Translations under genes and position numbers: made by a program
The notes under the pieces: model-generated
The model's database searches: none
The model's input: only the letters and a program-made list of their open reading frames with translations
What the model was told of the DNA's origin: nothing
Assembly: GCA_963790585.1 (NCBI GenBank)
Contig: CAWBOY010000001.1
Coordinates: 248,001-312,000, forward strand
DNA from: CAWBOY01 sp963790585
GTDB lineage: Bacteria > Planctomycetota > Planctomycetia > Gemmatales > Gemmataceae
DNA length: 64,000 nt
Direction of reading: 5' to 3'
Part shown: piece by piece, positions 16,920 to 26,941 of the stretch
How positions within the stretch are numbered: the first letter of the stretch is position 1
How the letters are laid out: every line of letters begins with the position of its first letter

Positions 16920-17672
16920 CTACTTCACGATCGACGAGTCCTTCGCTTCGATCTGCCCTTCCGATGGCTTAACACGATCATCGCGGCCCGGCTCCACGAT
17001 CGGGCGTGTGATCGCTTTGCTCTTCAGGAACTCCGCGGTCGATGGCGACACCTCGATCTTGGAGACGCCGAAGAAACCAATCCGCGAGACGACAATCACA
17101 AGATAGACAACAACGCCAACAATGACCGACATAACGAAAGCGGATCCACCCAACGCAAAATAGGCAAAAAGGGGTGCTTGAGCTCCGACGCAAAGCATCA
17201 TTCCAATGGCGAAGAAGAAGGCGAAGAATAGGCCGGCGCCCTTGGTTATTTTCCATCCCCAACGATAGGCCAGGTCCTTTTTCTCCGCGCTCGTGAGACT
17301 GAGAGAAGCGCCTCGCCTGCGGCCCGATCTATCGACTATGCCTATCATCGCCAGCAACAGGGAAGCTAACACAGCCACAAGGAAGAGGACAATGGCCCAG
17401 ATTTGAGGTTTGTCAAAGATTGACGTGGTGACGACAATGAGGCCCAATGCCAAGAGCATCGTCAGGCCGGCGGCGCGGATCCAGGGTGACATCGGCTGGC
17501 TGCCCTTCGGTACGACGAGCGGACCGTTGGGATTGAACATCTTTGACCCTGAGTCGGCGCCTCCGGGCGGATAGTCAAAGGTCAGCGGTCCGCAAGTCGC
17601 GCAGACGGCCGTGTCGGCGTTCTCTTGAACGAAGATCATTTTGCGGCATTTTTTGCAAATGACGAATGGCAT
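16920..17672 (-). CDS. Zinc-ribbon membrane protein of unknown function
   Basis: 250 residues. The N-terminus has two Cys pairs (ICKKCRKMIF and AVCATCGPLTF), a zinc ribbon, followed by four hydrophobic segments at about 67-83, 90-115, 148-163 and 168-195. The C-terminal 45 residues are polar. No family recognised. AGGAG precedes the ATG. Together with the next upstream gene, which has the same plan (zinc ribbon, then membrane segments), it looks like a pair of related-architecture proteins, although I see no clear sequence similarity beyond the layout. Confidence 0.75.
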   Translation of the reverse strand: MPFVICKKCRKMIFVQENADTAVCATCGPLTFDYPPGGADSGSKMFNPNGPLVVPKGSQPMSPWIRAAGLTMLLALGLIVVTTSIFDKPQIWAIVLFLVAVLASLLLAMIGIVDRSGRRRGASLSLTSAEKKDLAYRWGWKITKGAGLFFAFFFAIGMMLCVGAQAPLFAYFALGGSAFVMSVIVGVVVYLVIVVSRIGFFGVSKIEVSPSTAEFLKSKAITRPIVEPGRDDRVKPSEGQIEAKDSSIVK

Positions 17673-17774
17673 GGGTGGCTCCTGTCCGACTAGATCATTA
17701 GGCGACTGTCTCGAAAGCTCCTCCCCACTTCAATACCAAGCGACTAATGGCAAATTGATAAATCGCATATTTCA

Positions 17775-18809
17775 CTAATTTTCATCAATGATGTCAGGTT
17801 CGGCTACGGCTCGCGGAGAATCGGCCGTTATTTGATGTGCCGTTATTGACTTTTCTGTCGTCGGGTATAGAGTCGGATCCAGATCGATCTGATACGGCAG
17901 CGGCTTATTGGATGGCGGCATCGCATAAATAGCCCCAACAAAGTCAATGAAAAAATCCCAAATGCTAGTCCAACTATATAATGCAAGGGCGAGAAAAACG
18001 CCGTACAGCAAGGCAAGTAAGGCATACATCTGAGACGCTGCTAGGTCGCCGTGAAATAGGGCGAATAAGCTCAGCGACGCGCAGGGCAATGCTCCAATTA
18101 TAAACCCCCAGCGAAAGAATCGGACACTTCGACGGGCAACTACAGTTTCCAAGTCGACGTCGCGGCTCTGCTGGGCCTCCCTCTCCAACCGTTTCATGTA
18201 TCGAAAATAAGCCCTTCGAGGCAGAATCGCAGACAGATAAAGTGTAAATCCTAACAAAACGGCGCCTGTAGCAAATATAATGGAGTTGATCCAATAAAAA
18301 TCGAGATTAGCTCCGCTCAATAATCCCGTCGCGAGAATGGCAATGAGTGAAATCGCTAGGATTACTCCGGCCTGCTGAGCTGCCCATCTCCCCGAGCGGT
18401 GCTCCATTTGTTCAGGATCGAGCTTGGGGCTCGAATTATGTTTGAATTCTCTAGGTTGTACAAACTCAGGCTCCTTTTGGATTTCGGTGCGTTGATCGAG
18501 CGGCGGCGCGATCGTCGACTCGGCAGTTGACGGTGTCGTTGTAATTGGCGCAAATTCCGCTGAGATTTCTCCACAATAAGAACAATAAGGTGCCACATCG
18601 TAGCGGTCGCGCAACAAGTCACGGGTGCAGTAAGGACAACGGATATCGAGTATCTCCGGCCCTTCCGGATCACTACCGGGGTCAAACGAAACCCTTCGGG
18701 TCTCGCATTCCGTCTGCAAACGTTCATCGATCACGATGGGATGTTCGCACAGCGGACACGTCTCGACATCGTCGTCAAACGGTTCGTCACAGTAATAGCA
18801 TCGTCGCAT
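17775..18809 (-). CDS. Double zinc-ribbon membrane protein of unknown function
   Basis: 344 residues. The N-terminus carries four CxxC motifs: CYYC (4-7), CPLC, CPYC and CSYC, suggesting two zinc ribbons. A Pro/Thr-rich linker (TTTPSTAESTIAPP) leads to about four membrane segments between 145 and 285. The C-terminal 60 residues are polar. GGAG lies 11-14 bases before the ATG. No family recognised. The gene is followed on the same strand by the 250-residue zinc-ribbon membrane protein; a shared operon is likely. Base composition here is more AT-rich than in neighbouring enzyme genes. Confidence 0.78.
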   Translation of the reverse strand: MRRCYYCDEPFDDDVETCPLCEHPIVIDERLQTECETRRVSFDPGSDPEGPEILDIRCPYCTRDLLRDRYDVAPYCSYCGEISAEFAPITTTPSTAESTIAPPLDQRTEIQKEPEFVQPREFKHNSSPKLDPEQMEHRSGRWAAQQAGVILAISLIAILATGLLSGANLDFYWINSIIFATGAVLLGFTLYLSAILPRRAYFRYMKRLEREAQQSRDVDLETVVARRSVRFFRWGFIIGALPCASLSLFALFHGDLAASQMYALLALLYGVFLALALYSWTSIWDFFIDFVGAIYAMPPSNKPLPYQIDLDPTLYPTTEKSITAHQITADSPRAVAEPDIIDEN

Positions 18810-18830
18810 TTAGGTCCCTTCTCCGGATGT

Positions 18831-19849
<1,019 letters not shown>

Positions 19850-19896
19850 AGCGCGGCCTCCTCGGGTGCGGAATCTTGACGTGGAGTTTATCACAG

Positions 19897-20955
19897 ATGA
19901 AACGACCAATACAGTGGGTGCTATGCGTCGGTGCGCTCGTAATTGCGTTCGGTTTGGCGCTGGTCTCTGGCGCGGGCCTGAGCGCGGCGGCGGAAGGGAA
20001 AGCAGCCGAGGTAAAAGTAGACAAGCTGTCTGAAAAGGGGTATATCGAGAAGATCCCCGATTCGACGGTGACATTCGAGATGGTGCCGATTCCAGGCGGA
20101 ACCTATCTGATGGGCAGCCCCAAGACGGAGGCCGGCCGAAACGAAGACGAAGGGCCGCAACATCTCGTGACGATCAAGCCGTTTTGGATGGAGAAGACCG
20201 AGACGACGTGGTACGAATATGATTGCTATTGGAAGACGGAAGCCGGTGCCAAGCGCGAGGGGCGCGACGAGACGAAGGACGACAAAAAAGATCCCGATGC
20301 GGTGACCCGGCCGACGCCGCCCTACGACGATGAGACGTTTGACAAGGGCCGCGACGGCACGCCGGCCCTTTGCATCACCCAGCACGCGGCGATGGAGTAT
20401 TGTTACTGGCTCTCTAAGAAGACGGGCAAGAAATATCGCTTGCCGACCGAGGCCGAGTGGGAATGGGCGGCCCGAGCCGGCACGACGACGGCTTATTTCT
20501 TCGGCGACGATCCGAAAAAACTCGACGATTATGCCTGGCATGCGGGCAACAGCGACGACAAAACACACAAGGTCGGCACCAAAAAGCCCAATCCGTGGGG
20601 CCTGCATGATATGTATGGCAACGTCTCGGAGTGGTGCCTCGACCATTATCAGAAAGACTATTACAGCACGTTCGCCCTCGATAAGCCGGCCCTGCAGCCG
20701 GTGCTGTTGCCGACGGAAAAACGATTCTCGCATGTCGCGCGTGGCGGCTCATGGGCGGAAGACGCAGCGGCGTGCCGGAGCGCCATGCGCCGTGGTTCGG
20801 ACCCGACCTGGATCAAACGCGATCCGCAACGGCCGCAAAGCATCTGGTGGCTGACCGATGCGGATTTTGTCGGTTTCCGTGTTGTGCGCGCGGTCGAAGA
20901 ACAGGACAATCTGAAGAACATCCGGTCGAAGGTGACGAAGAAGAGCGGGAATTAG
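19897..20955 (+). CDS. Exported SUMF1/formylglycine-generating-enzyme-like protein
   Basis: 353 residues with an N-terminal signal peptide (MKRPIQWVLCVGALVIAFGL). The SUMF1 fold is marked by MVPIPGGTYLMGSP, FWMEKTETTWYEY, YRLPTEAEWEWAARAG, NPWGLHDMYGNVSEWC and the closing RGGSWAEDAAACRSAMRRG...VGFRVVRA. True sulfatase-activating enzymes need two active-site Cys; the only Cys in the tail is in AAACRSA, so catalytic function is not assured. Many planctomycete members are structural or sugar-binding. GGAG lies before the ATG. The gene is followed by tandem and inverted repeats. Confidence 0.85.
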   Translation: MKRPIQWVLCVGALVIAFGLALVSGAGLSAAAEGKAAEVKVDKLSEKGYIEKIPDSTVTFEMVPIPGGTYLMGSPKTEAGRNEDEGPQHLVTIKPFWMEKTETTWYEYDCYWKTEAGAKREGRDETKDDKKDPDAVTRPTPPYDDETFDKGRDGTPALCITQHAAMEYCYWLSKKTGKKYRLPTEAEWEWAARAGTTTAYFFGDDPKKLDDYAWHAGNSDDKTHKVGTKKPNPWGLHDMYGNVSEWCLDHYQKDYYSTFALDKPALQPVLLPTEKRFSHVARGGSWAEDAAACRSAMRRGSDPTWIKRDPQRPQSIWWLTDADFVGFRVVRAVEEQDNLKNIRSKVTKKSGN

Positions 20956-20965
20956 GGATTCGTCC

Positions 20966-21053
20966 AGACTAAATTTACGGGTGGCACAGACTAAATTTAC
21001 GGGTGGCACAGACTAAATTTACGGGTGGCACAGACTAAATTTACGGGTGGCAC
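20966..21053. repeat. Four tandem 22-bp repeats leading into a palindrome
   Basis: The unit AGACTAAATTTACGGGTGGC plus AC occurs four times head to tail without variation, and the last unit runs directly into the arm of the palindrome at 21037-21132. There are no spacers, so this is not a CRISPR array. It looks like slippage duplication of the arm's outer edge. Confidence 0.9.
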
Positions 21054-21132
21054 AGACATTCCTGTCTGTGCGCGAATCGACGATCGTGCTTTTTACCGCA
21101 CAGACAGGAATGTCAGTGCCACCCGTAAATTT
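21037..21132. repeat. Large palindrome (family C), copy 1
   Basis: Arms of 35 bases at 21037-21071 and 21098-21132 carrying GGGTGGCACAGACATTCC and TGTCTGTGC, with one mismatch, around a 26-base centre. The second copy is at 26942-27063, and the centres of the two copies are also similar (CGACGA and CTTTT in the same places), so these are one element family rather than chance hairpins. Confidence 0.92.
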
Positions 21133-21240
21133 GGAGCAGCACTAACAACGCCGACGTCCATCGAATCGCAGTATCGAAGGCACAACGAGGGAACAAGGGC
21201 CCTCTTTTGCTATATTACCTCTCTCAAGCGGAGTAGAACC

Positions 21241-22584
21241 ATGAGTAAACGTAGGGACGCATCGGGCGCGACGCGCCGTGACTTTTTGAAGACCTCGGCG
21301 GTGGCCAGCGCCGCGGCTGCGGGCATGGCCATCAGCGCCAAAGCCTATGCCGACGGCTCCGATACAATCAAGGTCGGCGTCATCGGTTGCGGCGGCCGTG
21401 GCAGTGGTGCCGCGCACAACGTCCTCTCCTCGGCCAAGAACGTCGAAATCGTCGCTCTGGGCGATGCCTTCAACGATCGGCTCAATGGCTGCCGGAATTC
21501 TTTGATCAAGATCGCGAAGGAAGATAAGACGGTTATGGAGCTGGGCAACAAGGTCGATCTGCCCGAGGAGCGTTGCTTCGTCGGGCTCGACGCTTATCAG
21601 AAAGTTCTCGCCAGCGGCGCGAACTATATCATCCTCGCCACTCCTCCTGGCTTCCGTCCGACGCACCTCGAAGCCGCGATCAAATCGGGCAAGAACATCT
21701 TCACCGAGAAGCCCGTAGCCGTCGATGGCACCGGCATTCGCAAGGTTCTCGCGGCCAACGAAGAAGCGATCACGAAAGGCTTGCATATCGGCGCCGGCAC
21801 GCAACGCCGCCATCAGTTGCCTTACGTCGTTGCCCTTAAGCTGATCCATGACGGCGCGATTGGCGATCTCGTCGGCGGTCGCGCTTACTGGAACCAGGGC
21901 GTGCTGTGGCACCACAAGCGTCAGAAAGATTGGTCGGACCTCGTTTACCAGATGCGCAACTGGTACAACTTCACCTGGCTGTGTGGCGATCATATCGTCG
22001 AGCAACATATCCACAACCTCGACGTCATCAACTGGGCCTTCGGCAAACAGCCCGTTCGCGCCGTCGGCATGGGCGGGCGGCAACGGAGCGTGCCAAACCC
22101 GACAGACTTCGGCCAGATCTTCGATCATTTCGCGGTCGATTACGAATACCCCAACGGCGTTCATGTTCTCAGCATGTGCCGACAGATCGACGGCTGCGAG
22201 AACAACGTCTCCGAAGCGGTCGTCGGCAGCAAGGGGACGGCTCTCCTCAAAGGTGGCAACAACACCATCAATGGCAAGGCAGTCATCACCCGCGACCAAT
22301 CGAGCAAGAGCACCGATCCTTACGTTCAGGAACACACCGACCTCATCGCGGCGATTCGCGCCAACAAGCCTTACAACGAGTTGAAGACCGTGGCTGAAAG
22401 CACGTTGACAGCGATCATGGGCCGCATGTCGACCTACACCGGCAAGGCCGTCACCTGGGAAGACGCCCTCAATTCGAGCGAGAACCTGATGCCGACGACG
22501 CTGGCGTGGGACATGTCGCTTCCGGAAGCGCCGCCGGCTGTTCCCGGTCAGACGAAATTGGCCCCGCGCGTCGCTCGGAGCTAG
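21241..22584 (+). CDS. Gfo/Idh/MocA-family oxidoreductase with Tat signal
   Basis: 448 residues. The start at 21241 (GGAG before it) gives a Tat signal with twin Arg (TRRDFLKTSAVASAAAAG), then the NAD(P)-binding motif IKVGVIGCGGRGSG, GDAFNDRL, and the family motif ITEKPVAVD-like NIFTEKPVAVDG. The second domain contains WLCGDHIVEQHIHNLDVINW, typical of planctomycete exported members. Substrates are generally sugars or sugar acids; none can be named here. The frame is open back to 21025, but that region is palindrome DNA. It lies upstream of a phosphohexomutase gene. Confidence 0.92.
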   Translation: MSKRRDASGATRRDFLKTSAVASAAAAGMAISAKAYADGSDTIKVGVIGCGGRGSGAAHNVLSSAKNVEIVALGDAFNDRLNGCRNSLIKIAKEDKTVMELGNKVDLPEERCFVGLDAYQKVLASGANYIILATPPGFRPTHLEAAIKSGKNIFTEKPVAVDGTGIRKVLAANEEAITKGLHIGAGTQRRHQLPYVVALKLIHDGAIGDLVGGRAYWNQGVLWHHKRQKDWSDLVYQMRNWYNFTWLCGDHIVEQHIHNLDVINWAFGKQPVRAVGMGGRQRSVPNPTDFGQIFDHFAVDYEYPNGVHVLSMCRQIDGCENNVSEAVVGSKGTALLKGGNNTINGKAVITRDQSSKSTDPYVQEHTDLIAAIRANKPYNELKTVAESTLTAIMGRMSTYTGKAVTWEDALNSSENLMPTTLAWDMSLPEAPPAVPGQTKLAPRVARS

Positions 22585-22965
22585 AGTGTTCTGAATCGGA
22601 AGTTCCTTCAATAAATGGCAACTTGTGGCCGGCGTCGGTACTCCGCCGCCGGCCACAGGTCCGTTTTGGCCGTTTCCAAGCGCATTTGCGCGGACAGGTC
22701 GCGGAGTTCTGCGTGTGTCCGCGCAATGCAATCCATTTACTGCTTTTCCTTGAATGAGTCAGCAAGAAAAACAACACGCTCACGTTGCATGAAACTCCAA
22801 TCTCCGACTTCACCTACTCTCCACTCTCCGGATGCTGCGTTCTGTAATCTGTCCGACCGCGCTCAGTCCCCAGCGCACATTCATTGCCCCTCCCCGCGTC
22901 AGACGGTAGAGTACCTCTGAGGTTGCGGGTAGGGACGTCGAAGCGATGAGGCGCGAGGTTGGATC
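22585..22965. other. Intergenic gap with one palindrome
   Basis: Apart from the hairpin at 22625-22656, this 381-bp stretch holds no gene or motif I can support; GAGG near 22954 belongs to the ribosome site of the next gene. Confidence 0.5.
22625..22656. repeat. Palindrome with CGGTACTCCG core (family D), copy 1
   Basis: GTGGCCGGCG...CGCCGGCCAC arms around TCGGTACTCCG. A longer relative with the same core words is at 33795-33880. Confidence 0.75.
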
Positions 22966-24912
22966 ATGGAGCTGCTGACGCGGATTGAAGCGGGGTTTCG
23001 CGGCGTCGAAGCGGCGGAAGCGGCCAAGAAACAAGCGCTGACTTATCTCAAACAATGGCTTACCGATCCCGCGTTCGCCGCCTATCGCCCTCAGCTCGAA
23101 TGGCTCATCGACGGCGAGCAGTGGGCCGGCCTTCTCGATCGCTTCTACCAAATTCTACCCTTCGGCACGGGCGGGCGCCGCGGTGCTGTCGGCATCGGGC
23201 CGAACCGGATGAACCTCTGGACCGTCGGTGCCTCGGTTCAGGGACATTGTGAATATCTCAAGGAACGGTTCCCCGGCAAGCATCCGATTCAGGTCGCACT
23301 GGCCTACGACGTTCGGCAGTTTGAGGACCGGCGCAAACAGTATAATCCTGCTCTGCCAAATCCGGTTCTTCATCTTTCCTCACGCGGCCTCGCGGAATAT
23401 GCCGCGGGCGTTTATGCGGCCAACGACGTTCATGCCTATATCCTGCCCGCCGGCAGCAAGCATTATCTCGCCACGCCGGAGCTGTCGTTTACGATCCGCT
23501 ATCTGCGCGTCGACGGCGGCCTGAATGTCTCGGCGTCGCATAATCCACCCGATGACAACGGCGGTAAATTCTACGACGAACGCGGCGGCCAGCCAGTGCC
23601 CCCCGAAGATCAAATCATGGCCGATCTGGTCGATCAGGTCGTCGAGATCAAACATCTTCCCTGGTCCGAGGCCGTGCGCTCGGGACGCATTCATTGGCTC
23701 GATGAAGCGCCCCATCGGGCCTATATCGACCTCATTCGTAAGCAATCGCTGATCGCGCCGCCGAGCAAACAGGAAGACTTCACTGTCGTATTTACGCCAT
23801 TACATGGCGTCGGCTCGATGACGGCCATGGAGGCGCTGCAGGCTCTTGGTTATCGCGTGCTTCCCGTCGCCGAGCAGATGGCGCCTGACGGGCAATTTCC
23901 GAATGTCACGAAATCGCCCAATCCGGAAGTGCCGGAGTCTATGGATCGCGCCGCCGCTCTCGCTAAAGCCAACAAAGCGGATCTTGTTTTGTCGACCGAC
24001 CCGGACGCCGATCGTATCGGGGCCATGGCCCCAGATCGAGCGAACAACTGGCACCTCATCACAGGCAATCAGATTGCCGCGCTCGTGACGCATTTCAAGC
24101 TCGCCAAGCTTGTCCAGCAAGGGCGAATGCCGTCGTCGCCAATCGTCGTTGAGACCGAGGTCACGACTACCGTGATCACCCGCATTGCCAGGTATTTCAA
24201 GGCACAGATCGTCAACAACCTCCTCGTGGGCTTCAAATACATCGCCGACGTGATCTGGCAATTGGAGCAGAATGGTTCATATGAGGATGTCACGGGCACG
24301 TCCGCCGATTTCGTGATCGCTTCGGAAGAGAGTCACGGCGTCTTGGTGACGCCGCAGATCCGTGACAAGGACGCGGCGGGTGGAGCAGTCCTGTTGGCCG
24401 AGCTGGCGCTCGATCAAAAACGCCAGGGCAAGACCGTTCTCGATTATTTGGAAAGCTTGTGGAAACAGTTTGGCTACTATCGCAACGAAGGCGTGCCTGT
24501 TTTCATGAGCGGCATTCAGGGCAAGGAGCAGATGGCCCGGATGCTCGATGCATTGCGAAAAGATCCGCCCAAAGAGATCGGCGGCTTGCAAGTCACCTCG
24601 TTTGAAGACCTGCGCGATGAAGACGGCCGATTCGGCCCGCTCAAAGGGGCCACCGACGCCAGCTCGCGCAACGTGCTCGTCTTCAAGTTCGGCGACGAGG
24701 CCAAGGCGGTCGTGCGTCCCAGTGGCACGGAACCCAAGGCGAAGATATATCTTGAAGTCTGTTCTGACCCGTGCCCACCCGGAGCGACGCCGCAGGAATG
24801 GAAGAAAACATGCGACGCCGTCGACGCGCGGCTCAAGCGTCTCAGCGATGACTTCGTGCGGCAAGCGTTGGCCAAGATCGGCCTGGACCCGTCCGCCGCC
24901 GGCTCCAAATAA
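22966..24912 (+). CDS. Phosphohexomutase (phosphoglucomutase/phosphomannomutase family)
   Basis: 648 residues, longer than the usual 450-580, with 60 extra N-terminal residues resembling the PGM2-type subgroup. The catalytic phosphoserine is Ser191 in VSASHNPPDDNGGK; the metal loop is STDPDADRIGAM; the substrate loop is ASEESHGVL; the phosphate-binding tail is VVRPSGTEPKAKIYLE. It interconverts hexose 1- and 6-phosphates in glycogen or cell-envelope sugar metabolism. Cytoplasmic. GAGG precedes the ATG. A family A palindrome lies between it and the SDR gene 59 bp downstream. Confidence 0.92.
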   Translation: MELLTRIEAGFRGVEAAEAAKKQALTYLKQWLTDPAFAAYRPQLEWLIDGEQWAGLLDRFYQILPFGTGGRRGAVGIGPNRMNLWTVGASVQGHCEYLKERFPGKHPIQVALAYDVRQFEDRRKQYNPALPNPVLHLSSRGLAEYAAGVYAANDVHAYILPAGSKHYLATPELSFTIRYLRVDGGLNVSASHNPPDDNGGKFYDERGGQPVPPEDQIMADLVDQVVEIKHLPWSEAVRSGRIHWLDEAPHRAYIDLIRKQSLIAPPSKQEDFTVVFTPLHGVGSMTAMEALQALGYRVLPVAEQMAPDGQFPNVTKSPNPEVPESMDRAAALAKANKADLVLSTDPDADRIGAMAPDRANNWHLITGNQIAALVTHFKLAKLVQQGRMPSSPIVVETEVTTTVITRIARYFKAQIVNNLLVGFKYIADVIWQLEQNGSYEDVTGTSADFVIASEESHGVLVTPQIRDKDAAGGAVLLAELALDQKRQGKTVLDYLESLWKQFGYYRNEGVPVFMSGIQGKEQMARMLDALRKDPPKEIGGLQVTSFEDLRDEDGRFGPLKGATDASSRNVLVFKFGDEAKAVVRPSGTEPKAKIYLEVCSDPCPPGATPQEWKKTCDAVDARLKRLSDDFVRQALAKIGLDPSAAGSK

Positions 24913-24916
24913 CGTC

Positions 24917-24943
24917 TTTATATAGCCGCCGGCTTGCCGGCGG
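24917..24943. repeat. TATATA-associated palindrome (family A), copy 4
   Basis: TTTATATAG then CCGCCGGCTTGCCGGCGG, five bases after the phosphohexomutase stop. Confidence 0.78.
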
Positions 24944-24971
24944 TTCCGAACCATCGTCCCGTCGAGACCCA

Positions 24972-25778
24972 ATGCATCCCTTCACCGGCAAGGTCGTCCT
25001 CATTACCGGAGGTTCGTCCGGCATCGGCCGGGCCACGGCCACGCGCCTGGCGAAGCATGGCGCTCGTCTCGCCATTGCCGCTCGCACCCCCGCGACCGTT
25101 GCCGAAACCGTAGCCGACCTGGAGAAACGAGGAGCCGACGCCCTCGGCATCACGACCGACGTCGCCGACGCCGACCAATGTCATGCCGCCGTGGAGGCGA
25201 CAATCACGCGCTTCGGCCGCCTTGATATTCTTCTCTGTTCCGCCGGCGTTTCGCTACGCGCAGCGTTCGCCGATTGCGACCTGCAAGCGATGGAACGCGT
25301 CTTTCGCATCAATTACTTCGGCACTCTCTATTGCACTCATTTCGCCTTGCCCCACATTAAGCAGAGCCGTGGCTCGCTTGTCGCCATAAGCAGCCTCACG
25401 GGTAAACGTGGCACACCTTATTATTCCCTTTACGGATCGAGTAAATTCGCCATCCAGGGCCTTTATCAGAGCCTGCGCCTCGAATTGGCCGACGCTGGGG
25501 TTCACGTCGGGATTCTCGCCCCCGGCTTCGTTGACACGCCGCTACGCCAACGCGTCCTCGGAGCCAATGGCGAACCATTGGCCGAGCCACCCACGACACC
25601 CTTCCGCGTCTGGCCGGTGGAAGCCTGTGTCGATCGGCTCATGCGCTTGTTGGTAAGGCGGCAAAGCGAAGCTTTGTTGCCAGGGTTCGTGGGAACACTA
25701 GTAGCCATCGATCAGGCAACGGGCGGCTGGCTCGGCGATCGGCTGCTGGCGCGGCGGTTTCAAGGGGAAAAGAAGTGA
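24972..25778 (+). CDS. Short-chain dehydrogenase/reductase
   Basis: 268 residues of the classical SDR fold. The cofactor motif is TGGSSGIG at 12-19; LLCSAGVSL stands for the NAG motif; the catalytic triad is Ser140/141 with Tyr154 and Lys158 in YSLYGSSK; APGFVDTPL is the usual segment after it. NAD or NADP cannot be told with certainty, although Arg20 and the RTP at 38-40 suggest NADP. The substrate is unknown. No strong ribosome site is visible before the ATG. Confidence 0.9.
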   Translation: MHPFTGKVVLITGGSSGIGRATATRLAKHGARLAIAARTPATVAETVADLEKRGADALGITTDVADADQCHAAVEATITRFGRLDILLCSAGVSLRAAFADCDLQAMERVFRINYFGTLYCTHFALPHIKQSRGSLVAISSLTGKRGTPYYSLYGSSKFAIQGLYQSLRLELADAGVHVGILAPGFVDTPLRQRVLGANGEPLAEPPTTPFRVWPVEACVDRLMRLLVRRQSEALLPGFVGTLVAIDQATGGWLGDRLLARRFQGEKK

Positions 25779-26365
25779 AAAGCGAGCGTCGCGGCGTCAG
25801 CCTTAAGTTTACCCACGAATTTTAGAGCCCACGGCGTTGGCCCTGTCATACGTTCCAAAAGTTGGACCACTTTTGGGGGGCATTACAGGTATTGCTGTTT
25901 ACATGCCGACGCAAGCATAACCATGGCACACGGCGTCTCTTTCAGCCGATTGTTGATTTGGCTCATCTGCTCCGTCATTTCACCGCCCGCTCAGCCCTTC
26001 CGTTTGCCTCCATTTACCCACTTGGCCGCGAAGGCTTTAGATGCCCATCCGACCAAATCCGATACCTGTCCGTCGCCAATCTGCCCACCCTTCGCCGCTG
26101 GCCGACTCTGTTAGCGTACCGGTCAGCCAGCACAGGCTTTCTGGTTCCACCACCATAAACACAGGCTTTTTCACGTAAATCTCGTCGGCCACCAATTCCT
26201 GTGTCAGCGGACGCGTTCGTTCATCCAACTTCGCGCGCCCCCTTTTTGGCTGTTTTGAGATAGAGTCGCAAACATCGACAGTTTTTTGGCGAGACGGCCT
26301 CACCATCGAAGGCGGTCACGGACGGTGGACATCGAGTTCTGGTCCCGCGCTCGTAAAGGCGCATC
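25779..26365. mobile_element. Insertion-sequence debris
   Basis: This stretch has no intact gene. It includes CCAAAAGTTGGACCACTTTTGG near 25855-25876, which looks like an element end (a related GTCCACTTTTCGTGGGG is at about 26771), a degenerate relative of the 47.1-kb palindrome at 25901-25930, and a transposase-like fragment on the minus strand at 26037-26306. Confidence 0.5.
26037..26306 (-). pseudogene. Probable transposase fragment
   Basis: An 89-codon frame with ADEIYVKKPVFMVVEPESLC followed by WLTGTLTESASGEGWA, a pattern I associate with a planctomycete DDE transposase. After GEGWA the frame goes astray and stops, so it is a broken remnant. The family assignment is from memory of the motif and is not firm. 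Confidence 0.45.
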
Positions 26366-26539
26366 ATGCGTTCAAAGAAGGAGCTTGTGCATCATGAGGA
26401 CTACCAAACCAGGGCGTACGCTCGAGCGAGCATCATCGAGTACATCGAAGTGTTTTACAATCCGAAGCGACGGCACTCGAGCCTGGGGTATCAATCGCCA
26501 GTGAACTTCGAGAAGACAACGCGGGAGGTGCCGCAATGA
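26366..26539 (+). pseudogene. IS3-family transposase C-terminal remnant
   Basis: 57 codons ending YIEVFYNPKRRHSSLGYQSP-VNFE, the unmistakable end of an IS3-type OrfB integrase (last catalytic Glu in IIEYIE is plausible). The rest of the integrase core and OrfA are absent upstream. Confidence 0.85.
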
Positions 26540-26612
26540 GTGCCTTCGGTAACGTGGCGTGGCAGGCCGAAGCTGTGCTTGGGAAGGCGGGAATCTTCCT
26601 GGCGAGACGTTA

Positions 26613-26686
26613 TGGTTCTTTGTGTTCCCCCACCGCCCAGCCTTCCGAGGAGGTGGGGCTGGGCGGTGGGGGAACACAAAGAACCA
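26613..26686. repeat. Palindrome with 30-base arms
   Basis: TGGTTCTTTGTGTTCCCCCA plus CCGCCCAGCC and its exact complement at 26657-26686, around a short G-rich centre. Located just past the IS3 remnant; no second copy in the window. Confidence 0.9.
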
Positions 26687-26829
26687 CGGTAACCACGGCC
26701 CACTCCGAGGCGACAAGACCAAAGGGGCCTCGATGGCGCGGCCCTCGATACGGAAAAATCATTAACACCGTGTCCACTTTTCGTGGGGAATTCCACGGAA
26801 TGGCTAAAATCAAATTCTGCGATGAAATG

Positions 26830-26939
26830 CTAGTGCTCTGTCAACGCTAAGAATTGGGGTCGCTTTGCCGTCCCTCACTGGGAATTCTCGCCATATTTTT
26901 CGTTACCAACCCCAAAATCAAGCGTTGACAGAGCACTAG
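26830..26939. repeat. MITE-like palindrome with CTAG ends
   Basis: The arms CTAGTGCTCTGTCAACGCT and complement enclose 72 bases that include a second pairing (TTGGGGT with ACCCCAA-like). CTAG at both outer edges resembles a target-site duplication of a small non-autonomous element. It directly abuts the next palindrome. Confidence 0.8.
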
Positions 26940-26941
26940 TG

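Noticed and set aside
20966..21053. Tandem 22-bp repeats as a possible CRISPR array
   Set aside because: The units are contiguous with no spacers and no cas genes; they are duplicated palindrome edges.
21025..21240. Extended start of the Gfo/Idh/MocA protein
   Set aside because: The added codons lie in palindromic repeat DNA; the Tat signal begins at 21241.
19921..22731. Long minus-strand frames opposite the SUMF1-type and oxidoreductase genes
   Set aside because: Mirror frames of well-supported plus-strand genes without any motif.
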